This document shows positions 18,239-25,859 of a stretch of DNA of 64,000 nucleotides, piece by piece. Source of the stretch: Pseudomonas sp. N040 (GTDB lineage: Bacteria > Pseudomonadota > Gammaproteobacteria > Pseudomonadales > Pseudomonadaceae). Below the pieces are notes generated by a model. It did no database searches and was not told the origin of the DNA. It saw only the letters and a program-made list of their open reading frames with translations. The position numbers and the translations under genes are program-made. The stretch covers positions 1 to 64,000 of the forward strand of contig NZ_JADOBE010000014.1 in NCBI RefSeq assembly GCF_015637705.1. Direction: 5' to 3'. Position 1 is the stretch's first letter, and each line of letters opens with the position of its first letter.

Positions 18239-18335
18239 TCCCCTCTCCCGCTGGCGGGAGAGGGTTAGGGAGAGGGTGGTCGGGCCATACCCTCTCCCCC
18301 GGCCCCTCTCCCATGCATGGGCGAGGGGAGGAAAA
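18239..18335. repeat. Intergenic palindromic repeat (CCCTCTCCC / GGGAGAGGG type)
   Basis: CCCCTCTCCC and GGGAGAGGG arms alternate with a second hairpin built on CCTCTCCCATGCATGGGCGAGG. The sequence fills the space between bauA and bauC and is similar to scattered repeats found in many high-GC proteobacteria. It could attenuate bauC expression relative to bauA. Confidence 0.7.
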
Positions 18336-18338
18336 GCA

Positions 18339-19682
18339 TCAATCCAGCGTGTTCAGCACATCGCCAACCGCGTTGAACAGGGTGTCCAGTTCTTCCGGCT
18401 GGGTGTTGAAGGTCGGCCCGAACTGCAGGGTGTCGCCGCCGAAGCGCACGTAAAAACCGGCGTTCCACAGCTTGATGCCGGCTTCGAACGGACGGATCAC
18501 GCCGTCGCCGTCGCGCGGGGTGATCTGGATCGCGCCGGCCAGGCCGCAGTTGCGGATATCGACCACGTTTTTGCTGCCCTTGAGGCCGTGCAGCTTCTGC
18601 TCAAACACCGGCGCCAGGGCGGCGGATTGCTCGATCAGCTGGTCGCGCTTGAGCAGTTCCAGGGTCGCCAGGCCGGCGGCGCAGGCCACCGGGTGGCCGG
18701 AGTAGGTGTAGCCGTGGCCGAATTCGACCATGTGCTCCGGCGTCGCCTGGTTCATGAAGGTGTTGTAGATCTCGCTGGAGGCGATCACCGCGCCCATCGG
18801 GATGGCGCCGTTGGTCACCTGCTTGGCGGTGTTCATGATGTCCGGGGTGACACCGAAGTACTCGGCGCCGGTCCACTTGCCCATGCGGCCGAAGGCGGTG
18901 ATCACTTCGTCGAAGATCAGCAGGATGCCGTGCTGGGTGCAGATCTCGCGCAGGCGTTGCAGGTAACCCTGCGGCGGCACGATCACGCCGGCGGAACCGG
19001 ACATCGGCTCGACGATCACCGCCGCGATGTTCGAGGCGTCATGCAGTTCGATCAGCTTCAGCAGTTCGTTGGCCAGCTCCACGCCGCCGGTCTCGGCCAT
19101 GCCCCTGGTATAGGCCAGGTGCGGCTGCAGGGTGTGTGGCAGGTGGTCGGCGTCCATCATCTGGCCGAACATCTTGCGGTTGCCGCCGATGCCACCGAGC
19201 GAGGTACCGGCGATGTTCACCCCGTGATAGCCACGCGCCCGGCCGATGAACTTGGTCTTGCTCGGCTGGCCCTTCAGCCGCCAGTAGGCCCGCGCCATCT
19301 TCACCGCGGTGTCGGCACACTCGGAACCGGAGTCGGTGTAGAACACGTGATCGAGGCCGGCCGGAGTCAGCTCGGTGATTTTCTCGGCCAGCTGGTAGGA
19401 CAGCGGATGGCCGTACTGGAAGCCCGGCGCGTAATCGAGGGCGCCCAGCTGCCGGGACACCGCCTCCTGGATTTCCTTGCGGTTGTGCCCGGCGCCGCAG
19501 GTCCACAGCCCGGACAGGCTGTCGAAGATGCGCCGGCCCTTTTCGTCGATGAAGTAACGGCCATCGGCGCCGACGATGATGCGCGGGTCACGCTTGAAGT
19601 TGCGGTTCGAGGAGAACGGCATCCAGTGCGCGTCGAGCTTCAACTGGCTGGAAATCAGCGGGGCGGTTTCGGGCATGGTCAT
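18339..19682 (-). CDS. bauA: Beta-alanine:pyruvate transaminase, BauA (class III, PLP)
   Basis: 447 residues. Class III aminotransferase hallmarks: LSGLWTCGAGHNRKEI, the cofactor-site TDSGSECADTAVKMARAYWR, IFDEVITAFGR, and the PLP lysine in MNTAKQVTNGAIPMG. The sequence is very close to P. aeruginosa PA0132 as I recall it. It transfers the amino group of beta-alanine to pyruvate, giving malonate semialdehyde for BauC. The gene is transcribed divergently from bauR, with 176 bp between them. GAGG lies nine bases before the first ATG; an alternative ATG is two codons in. Induction by beta-alanine through BauR is known in P. aeruginosa and likely here. Confidence 0.93.
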   Translation of the reverse strand: MTMPETAPLISSQLKLDAHWMPFSSNRNFKRDPRIIVGADGRYFIDEKGRRIFDSLSGLWTCGAGHNRKEIQEAVSRQLGALDYAPGFQYGHPLSYQLAEKITELTPAGLDHVFYTDSGSECADTAVKMARAYWRLKGQPSKTKFIGRARGYHGVNIAGTSLGGIGGNRKMFGQMMDADHLPHTLQPHLAYTRGMAETGGVELANELLKLIELHDASNIAAVIVEPMSGSAGVIVPPQGYLQRLREICTQHGILLIFDEVITAFGRMGKWTGAEYFGVTPDIMNTAKQVTNGAIPMGAVIASSEIYNTFMNQATPEHMVEFGHGYTYSGHPVACAAGLATLELLKRDQLIEQSAALAPVFEQKLHGLKGSKNVVDIRNCGLAGAIQITPRDGDGVIRPFEAGIKLWNAGFYVRFGGDTLQFGPTFNTQPEELDTLFNAVGDVLNTLD

Positions 19683-19715
19683 GGGGCTGGCCTCGGGGCA
19701 GGGTCAATTGCGTTT

Positions 19716-19779
19716 GCAGGAGCGCGCTTGCTCGCGATCAGGAACAACACACGCGCATCGCGAGCACGCTCGCTCCTAC
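19716..19779. repeat. REP-type palindrome in the bauA-bauR intergenic region
   Basis: The arms 19716-19738 and 19757-19779 match as inverted repeats with three mismatches; the core is GGAGCGAGC-type. It belongs to the same family as the element at 9054-9117. It lies close to the bauA start codon, within its probable leader or promoter. Confidence 0.8.
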
Positions 19780-19858
19780 GGGTTGCAGCTAAATTGCCAG
19801 AGGCTTAAAGTCAGTAAAATCCTGCTTTTTCAATCTTAAGTTTAGGTTTCATCAAACT

Positions 19859-20779
19859 ATGAGCACCCGCCGTCCCGATCCACTGGCCCAGGTCAGCGAC
19901 TTTGAAATCCGCCTGCTGCGCATCTTCCGCAGCGTGGTCGACTGTGGCGGCTTCTCCGCCGCCGAGAGCGTGCTGGGCATCGGCCGCTCGGCGATCAGCC
20001 TGCACATGAGCGACCTGGAACAGCGCCTCGGCCTGCGCCTGTGCCAGCGCGGGCGCGCCGGCTTCGCCCTGACCGACGAGGGGCGCGAGGTCTACCAGTC
20101 CGCCCAGCAACTGCTCGGCGCCCTGGAAACCTTCCGCAGCGAGGTCAACGGCCTGCACCGCAACCTGCGCGGCGAGCTGAACATCGGCCTCACCGACAAC
20201 CTGGTGACGCTGCCCTACATGCGCATCACCAATGCCCTGGCCCAGCTCAAGGCGCTCGGCCCGGACGTGCGCATCAACATCCGCATGACCCCGCCCAGCG
20301 AAGTCGAGCAGGGCGTGCTCGGCGGCAGCCTGCAGGTCGGCGTGGTGCCGCAGGCCGGCAGCCTGTCCGGGCTGGATTACCTGCACCTGTACCACGAGCG
20401 CTCGCTGCTCTACTGCGCGGTCGGCCACCCGCTGTTCTATGTCGACGACGCGCAGCTGGAGGATGCCCGGCTGAACGACCAGGACGCCATCGCGCCGACC
20501 TTCCGCCTGCCCGCCGAGGCGCAGGCCTGCTACCAGGCGCTGAACTGCACGGCCAGCGCCAGCGACCGCGAAGGCATGGCCTTCCTCATCCTCACCGGAC
20601 GCTACATCGGCTACCTGCCGGACCACTACGCCGAGGTCTGGCTCAAGGAAGGCCGCCTGCGCGCGCTCAAGCCGGCCAGCCGGCACTACGACCTGAGCCT
20701 GGCCGCCGTCACGCGCAAGGGCCGGCGGCCGAACCTGGTGCTGGAAAGCTTTCTTGCCGCGCTGGCGACAACCCGCTAG
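19859..20779 (+). CDS. bauR: LysR-type regulator BauR
   Basis: 306 residues. The N-terminal winged helix-turn-helix reads FEIRLLRIFRSVVDCGGFSAAESVLGIGRSAISLHMSDLEQRLGLRLCQR, followed by a LysR substrate-binding domain (about 100-300). The position divergent from bauA, and the family, match PA0133 of P. aeruginosa, an activator of bauABCD in response to beta-alanine. No strong Shine-Dalgarno is visible before ATG 19859; the leader is AT-rich. The next gene converges 35 bp downstream. Confidence 0.87.
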   Translation: MSTRRPDPLAQVSDFEIRLLRIFRSVVDCGGFSAAESVLGIGRSAISLHMSDLEQRLGLRLCQRGRAGFALTDEGREVYQSAQQLLGALETFRSEVNGLHRNLRGELNIGLTDNLVTLPYMRITNALAQLKALGPDVRINIRMTPPSEVEQGVLGGSLQVGVVPQAGSLSGLDYLHLYHERSLLYCAVGHPLFYVDDAQLEDARLNDQDAIAPTFRLPAEAQACYQALNCTASASDREGMAFLILTGRYIGYLPDHYAEVWLKEGRLRALKPASRHYDLSLAAVTRKGRRPNLVLESFLAALATTR

Positions 20780-20814
20780 CAGGCCAGGCTTGCTCGGGCC
20801 CGGCGTCCAGCCAC

Positions 20815-22197
20815 TCAGCGCTTGCAGCCGCGCTGCTCGAACTCGGCCCTGGACTGATAGCGGGGGCGTGGGTAGAACTCGCCCAGCACCTGCTGTTCTT
20901 CGCCGGGTTTGTGCGTGGCAAACAGGCTCCGGGTGAAGTCCGCCGCCGGCATCATGTGGCGGAACACCAGAAAACCGCCGTGCGGATTGCCAATCCCGTC
21001 GCCAGCAGTGCCCCAGTCCAGCCAGGCCACCCCGCACTCGGCGCGGGCATTGGCCGGGCGCTGGGCGGCGGTGGACACGACGATGGTGTAGTCGCCTGCC
21101 GCATCCACCGGCACCTGTTCGTCATAGAGACAGCCATCCACCGCCGTGTCACTCAGCGAGCGGTATTTGCACAGCGACCAGTAGCGCAACTGGGCCGCCT
21201 GCATGGTCGTTTCCCCGGAGCGCGTATGGGGCGTGGTCGGCGCCTTGGCCTGCAGCACCAGCACGTCACCGATGCGGTTGTCGACATAGGTACTCATGTA
21301 GGTGTTGTCGATCGTGCTGAAGAAGCCGCCGCGCCGGGTGCTGTCCATAAACTGGCGCAGCAGCGCATAGGGCGTGCCCTGCAGCAGGTTGGTCGCCGCC
21401 AGCGGCGCATTGAAGAAGGCATTCCAGGCCGGCGCAAGCTGCGCCGGATGGTAGGGCGAGGTGGCCCCGGCAATCTGCTTCATTGCATTGAGTGCTTCTG
21501 CCGGCGCGCGTACATCGTTGATCGCGGCGTCCCTGACCACCACCGCCTTGCACAGCGCCTCGCCACGCAACTGCTGGCCATCCGCCAGGGTCAGCAGCGG
21601 CTCGGGCAAGGGTACGCCCCCCTGGATGTCCAGCCCCTGATCCGGCACATAGACCCGGTAATACAGTTGCTGCAGGTTCTCGCCTTGCGGCACGTAGAGT
21701 GTGCCGGGCTGGCGGCTGGCATCATCCAGCACCTCACCCGGCACCAGCGCGCGCTCGGCAATCTCGACCCGGTACCCGCGCTGCCGTGAGTCACGCGCAG
21801 CGCCCGGCAGGAACGGGTTGCTGGCGCCCGGCAGCGGTGGAATCAGCAGGTCATTGATCCGGTCCACCGGTGCGCCGCCAACGTAGGCATTGAACGACAT
21901 ATGCCGCGCATGCGGATACTGGCCTTCCAGCGCCAGCTTGGCGCCCTTGGGCAGACGGACCTGGGTCACCCAGTACAGCGCCCCGGCATCGGGAAACAGG
22001 ATGTTCAGGGTCGACGGGCTGACCGTGCCGACCCAGAAGCAGCTGTTCAGCCCTGACAGCTGGTTGGTGCGCTCCACCTCGGCATTGGCCACCGGCTCGA
22101 GGCTCGGTCGAATAGCCTTGAGATCCGGCGCGTTGAACACCGCCAGGGCCAGCAAACCACCCACCGCCAGAACCACGCCAAGCAACCTTTTACGCAT
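20815..22197 (-). CDS. Exported protein of unknown function (460 aa)
   Basis: I do not recognise the family. ATG 22197 is chosen because GGAG lies seven bases upstream and a signal sequence follows (MRKRLLGVVLAVGGLLALAVFNAP). The mature part has segments resembling DUF1214/DUF1254-like exported beta-proteins, for example SPSTLNILFPDAGALYWVTQVRLPKG, NAYVGGAPVDRINDLLIPPL, a central YYRVYVPDQGLD, and a C-terminal GGFLVFRHMMPAADFTRSLF, but no catalytic motif is evident. Several Cys (in NSCFWVG, LCKYRS, DGCLYDE, AECGVAW and near the end) suggest disulphides in the periplasm. It is divergent from a Crp/Fnr-type regulator, 171 bp apart, which may control it. Confidence 0.6.
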   Translation of the reverse strand: MRKRLLGVVLAVGGLLALAVFNAPDLKAIRPSLEPVANAEVERTNQLSGLNSCFWVGTVSPSTLNILFPDAGALYWVTQVRLPKGAKLALEGQYPHARHMSFNAYVGGAPVDRINDLLIPPLPGASNPFLPGAARDSRQRGYRVEIAERALVPGEVLDDASRQPGTLYVPQGENLQQLYYRVYVPDQGLDIQGGVPLPEPLLTLADGQQLRGEALCKAVVVRDAAINDVRAPAEALNAMKQIAGATSPYHPAQLAPAWNAFFNAPLAATNLLQGTPYALLRQFMDSTRRGGFFSTIDNTYMSTYVDNRIGDVLVLQAKAPTTPHTRSGETTMQAAQLRYWSLCKYRSLSDTAVDGCLYDEQVPVDAAGDYTIVVSTAAQRPANARAECGVAWLDWGTAGDGIGNPHGGFLVFRHMMPAADFTRSLFATHKPGEEQQVLGEFYPRPRYQSRAEFEQRGCKR

Positions 22198-22368
22198 AGC
22201 CGATCTCCACTGATTTATTGAACCACCGCCCCAGGGTCTGCGCGTATTGCTAGCGGCCAGCCCCCTGACGCACACTTCCAGTCAGCCCGCAGCTTAGGGC
22301 CGCGCGCCCGGCCAGGCTGTCATCCAGATGACAACCCCGGCCCGCGTCAAACCACTGGGAGCCTGCCT

Positions 22369-23058
22369 GTGCTTGATCCGATTTTCGCCTACCGCTGGTT
22401 CGACGGCGTACCCCCCGGCGATTTGCAGCAACTGGCTGCCGCGGGTGTCCAGCGCAGTTACGCCAGCAACGCCGCCCTGTACTGCGCCGGCGAACAACCG
22501 CGCGGGGTGTACGGCGTGCTCGGCGGAAACTTCAAGATTGCCCTGAGCAACCGCGAAGGCCAGGAGGCCACGGTAACGGTGATCGGCGCCGGTGGCTGGC
22601 TGGGTGAGGCGGCGCTGTTCGAAGGCGCCCCCTACCTGGCCAACTGCACGGCGTTGCGCGCGAGCCAGGTGCTGTTCCTGCCCCGCGAGAGCTTCCTGGC
22701 CTTCTGCGATCGCTGGCCGGTGATCTACCGCAACCTGTTGCAGGATGCCTCGGTCAAGCTCAAGCAGGCGTGCTGGATGAGCCTGCAGAACAAGCTGCAG
22801 AGCCCCGAGGTGCGGCTGGCCTACCGACTGCAACTGCTGCCCGAATTGCTCGCCGCCGAGCCTGGCCAGGAATGGATCAGCCTGACCGACCGGCTCTCCC
22901 ATGAGTTGCTGGCACAAATGCTCGGCCTCAGTCGCCCGCGCCTGAGCCAGGCCATGAAAGTCCTTGAGCTGGACGGCATCGTCAAAGGCGGGCACGGGCA
23001 TCAATCGATCAACCGCGTGCGGCTGGCCCAATACTGCAAACAGGCTGAAAACGGATGA
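22369..23058 (+). CDS. Crp/Fnr-family transcriptional regulator
   Basis: 229 residues from GTG 22369 with GGGAG eight bases upstream. An N-terminal cyclic-nucleotide-binding-like beta barrel (FKIALSNREGQEATVTVIGAGGWLGEAALFEG) is followed by a dimerisation helix and a C-terminal helix-turn-helix (LTDRLSHELLAQMLGLSRPRLSQAMKVLELDGIV). The Cys pattern of Fnr/Anr (N-terminal Cys cluster for an iron-sulphur centre) is absent, so it is not an oxygen sensor of that type, and the cNMP pocket residues are not clearly conserved. The ligand is unknown. It lies between a divergent exported-protein gene and gltS, 76 bp upstream of the latter. Confidence 0.85.
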   Translation: MLDPIFAYRWFDGVPPGDLQQLAAAGVQRSYASNAALYCAGEQPRGVYGVLGGNFKIALSNREGQEATVTVIGAGGWLGEAALFEGAPYLANCTALRASQVLFLPRESFLAFCDRWPVIYRNLLQDASVKLKQACWMSLQNKLQSPEVRLAYRLQLLPELLAAEPGQEWISLTDRLSHELLAQMLGLSRPRLSQAMKVLELDGIVKGGHGHQSINRVRLAQYCKQAENG

Positions 23059-23134
23059 ACGCGCCCGGCACAGCGCATGACCAAGCCACGGCGCAACACG
23101 CAGCCACTCCGGCTGCCGGCACAAGGAGCAGAGA

Positions 23135-24328
23135 GTGACTCTACAACCGGTTGAAACCCTGCTGGCCGCGGCCCTGGTGCTGCTGCTCGGCCACCTGCTG
23201 AACCGACTGATCGCCCCCCTGGCGCGCTACAACATCCCCGAACCGATCACCGGCGGTCTGCTGCTGGCCATCGTTCTGGCGGTGCTGGAACCGCTGAGCG
23301 GCCTGAGCCTGAGCTTCGACAGCACGCTCAAGCCGATCCTGCTGCTGACCTTCTTCGCCGCCGTCGGCCTGTCCGCCGACCTCAGCCTGCTGGGCAAGGG
23401 CGGCAAGCGCCTGCTGCTGTTCGTGCTGGTGCTGATTCCGTTCCTGTTGCTGCAGAACGCCCTCGGCATCCTGCTGGCCCTGGGCCTGGACATGCACCCG
23501 CTGATGGGCCTGGTCGGCGGCAGCATCACCCTGATCGGCGGCCACGGCACCGGCGCCGCCTATGCGCAGACCTTTGCCGAGCAGCACAACATCCAGTCGG
23601 TGATGGAACTGTCGATGACCGCCGCCACCCTCGGCCTGGTGCTCGGCGGGATCACCGGCGGGCCGCTGGCGCAGTGGCTGATCAAGCGCCACCAGCTGGC
23701 GGGGGCGCCCGCGCCAAGCGCAGCCACGCCGGGCGAGCCCGACCCCAGCCATGCCGCCCTCAGCGCCGGCAGCTTCCTGCCGGTACTCGCCGCGACCCTG
23801 GCCGCGGTGCTCGGTGGCCAGGCGATTGCCGAACTGTTTGCCAACAGCGGCGTGACCCTGCCCAGCTTCCTCTGGTGCCTGCTGCTCGGCGTGCTGATCC
23901 GCAACCTCGGCCGCCCGCTCGGCCTGCAACTGAACGCACCGGCGATCGAGTTCATCTCCTCGCTCAACCTCTCGCTGTTCCTCGCCATCACCATGATGGC
24001 GCTGAGCCTGAGCAGCGTGTTCGCCCTGGCCGGCCCGCTGCTGCTGATCCTGCTCTGCCAGGCCGCACTGGTGCTGCTGTTCGGTGCCCTGCTGACCTTC
24101 CGCGCGGTCGGTCGCGACTACGAGGCCGCGGTGATGTCGGCGGCGTTCTGCGGCTTCGCCATGGGCGCCACGGCGACCGCGATCGCCAACATGCAGGCCA
24201 TCGCCCAGCGCTACGGGCCAGCCCCGCAGGCGTTTGTCGTGGTGCCGCTGGTCGGGGCCTTCCTCATTGACCTGCTCAACGCCCTGGTCCTTACCGGGTT
24301 CATTTCACTGTCCTGGATCGGAGGTTGA
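23135..24328 (+). CDS. gltS: GltS-type sodium/glutamate symporter
   Basis: 397 residues from GTG 23135, preceded by AAGGAG. The protein is almost wholly hydrophobic, with ten or more transmembrane segments and two inverted halves. It carries the conserved GltS loops GGSITLIGGHGTGAAYA and SAAFCGFAMGATATAIANMQ. It should import glutamate with sodium across the inner membrane. It is two bases from the next start codon, which encodes a TAXI-type binding lipoprotein, suggesting functional coupling. Regulation may come from the Crp/Fnr gene just upstream. Confidence 0.92.
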   Translation: MTLQPVETLLAAALVLLLGHLLNRLIAPLARYNIPEPITGGLLLAIVLAVLEPLSGLSLSFDSTLKPILLLTFFAAVGLSADLSLLGKGGKRLLLFVLVLIPFLLLQNALGILLALGLDMHPLMGLVGGSITLIGGHGTGAAYAQTFAEQHNIQSVMELSMTAATLGLVLGGITGGPLAQWLIKRHQLAGAPAPSAATPGEPDPSHAALSAGSFLPVLAATLAAVLGGQAIAELFANSGVTLPSFLWCLLLGVLIRNLGRPLGLQLNAPAIEFISSLNLSLFLAITMMALSLSSVFALAGPLLLILLCQAALVLLFGALLTFRAVGRDYEAAVMSAAFCGFAMGATATAIANMQAIAQRYGPAPQAFVVVPLVGAFLIDLLNALVLTGFISLSWIGG

Positions 24329-24330
24329 AC

Positions 24331-25800
24331 ATGCCGCGCATCCTTCTGCTGGGCCTGTGCCTGCTGCTCGCCGCCTGCGGCCGCGGCCCGGACAGCAACA
24401 CCCTGCGCACCGACCTCGAGCAGCGCCTGCAGCAGACCCTCGGCGCCGACAGCCTGCGCATCGTCGAATTCCGCCGCCAGGGTTCGGCCACCGACGCCCG
24501 GGCACCGGCTGGCAGCGAACGCCGCGTGGTGTATTTCGATGCCACCCTGGAACTGCTGCAGGACCGCGACTTCGCGCGCTGGGACGTGCCCGGGATCGCC
24601 AGCCTGGTCAGCCTGCTGGGCGCCGGGCCGCGCGGCCTGAGCGGTATCGAAAGCGGCGGCAACCAGGCCGGCGACCGCCTGCGGGTGCACGGCAGCCTGA
24701 TCTACCAGGCCAGCGCCGATGGCTGGCAACTGGCAACACCGCAGGGTTTCAGCCCGACCACCGTCGCGCAGCCGGTGAGCGCCGCGGACACCCAGCGCGA
24801 GCAGCTGATCAGCGCCATCAGCACCGCGCTGCACCTGTCTCCGGAGGGCACCGGCCCGGCCGAGCGCAAGATCATCGACGAGGAGATGGCCCGCGGCCTG
24901 AACAGCATCGAAGGCCGCATCGCCCGCAGCCACCACGGCTACGCCCTCGCCAGCGGCCCCGAAAGCGGGCAGTACAGCCGCTTTGCCGAAGCCCTGGCGA
25001 AACTGGCGGCAGAGCACAGGATCCTCATCCGGCCGCTGCTGACCGAAGGTGGCAAAACCAACCTCGACATGCTGCGCGAAGGCAGCAGCAGCCTCGCCCT
25101 GTCGCAGAGCGATGTGGCCTGGCAGGCCTTCAACGGCACCGCGCCGTTTGCCGAACGCGGCGCTTACAGCGGCCTGCGCGTGCTGGCCAACCTCTACCCG
25201 GAACCGGTGCAGGTGCTGGTGCGCGCCGATGGTCCGCAGGACATCCGCCAGTTGCGCGGCAAGCGCATCAACCTGGGCCTGCCCGGTTCGGCCTCGCGCG
25301 ACACCGCGCTGGCGGTGCTGGCCGCGCACGACCTGCAGGTGGCGGACCTCGCCGCAGCCAGCAGCCTGGACTTGCAGGCGGCCCTGACGGCCTTGCGCGA
25401 CGGCCGGATTGACGGGCTGATCCAGGTCATCGGCCTGCCCGCCGATGCCATCCGCGCCGCCAGCGAAGACCTGCACCTGCGCCTGCTGCCGCTGCAGCCA
25501 GAAGCGATCCAGCGCCTGCTGCAGAGCCGCCCCGGCAGCCTGCCGTTCAGCATCGCCGCCGGCAGCTATCCGCAGCAGCCAGAGGCGGTCAGCACGCTGG
25601 CGGTGAGCAGCCTGCTGCTCGGCGATGCCAGCCTGGCCAGCAAGGAAGTCGAGGCACTGGTGCGCCTGCTGTTCGAGCCGAACCTGGGCTGGCTGCAGCT
25701 GGGCAGCGTCCAGGGCGCGCAGATTTCAGCGCAGCAGGCCCTGCACAGCTACGGCCTGCCGCTGCATGACGGGGTCGCCGCAGCCTTCGAGAAACCCTGA
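24331..25800 (+). CDS. TAXI-family (TRAP-type) solute-binding lipoprotein
   Basis: 489 residues; ATG 24331 follows GGAGG (24320-24324). The lipoprotein signal LLLGLCLLLAACG predicts acylation near residue 17. A first domain of about 150 residues, charged and not assigned, precedes the TAXI periplasmic-binding domain (ESGQYSRFAEALAKLAAEHRILIRPLLTEGGKTNLDMLREGSSSLALSQSDVAW, then KRINLGLPGSASRDTALAVL). TAXI proteins normally feed fused DctQM membrane units, but none is present; the only transporter is GltS, two bases upstream. The ligand may be glutamate or another dicarboxylate, by analogy only. The extra N-terminal domain is unusual for the family. Confidence 0.82.
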   Translation: MPRILLLGLCLLLAACGRGPDSNTLRTDLEQRLQQTLGADSLRIVEFRRQGSATDARAPAGSERRVVYFDATLELLQDRDFARWDVPGIASLVSLLGAGPRGLSGIESGGNQAGDRLRVHGSLIYQASADGWQLATPQGFSPTTVAQPVSAADTQREQLISAISTALHLSPEGTGPAERKIIDEEMARGLNSIEGRIARSHHGYALASGPESGQYSRFAEALAKLAAEHRILIRPLLTEGGKTNLDMLREGSSSLALSQSDVAWQAFNGTAPFAERGAYSGLRVLANLYPEPVQVLVRADGPQDIRQLRGKRINLGLPGSASRDTALAVLAAHDLQVADLAAASSLDLQAALTALRDGRIDGLIQVIGLPADAIRAASEDLHLRLLPLQPEAIQRLLQSRPGSLPFSIAAGSYPQQPEAVSTLAVSSLLLGDASLASKEVEALVRLLFEPNLGWLQLGSVQGAQISAQQALHSYGLPLHDGVAAAFEKP

Positions 25801-25859
25801 GCGCGGCAGCCGGCGATCCGTTGAAGGCCGGGCAAGACCCGGCCTGCCCGGCGGGCCGG

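Noticed and set aside
18276..19808. 510-codon open frame on the plus strand
   Set aside because: Antisense to bauA, whose family identity is certain.
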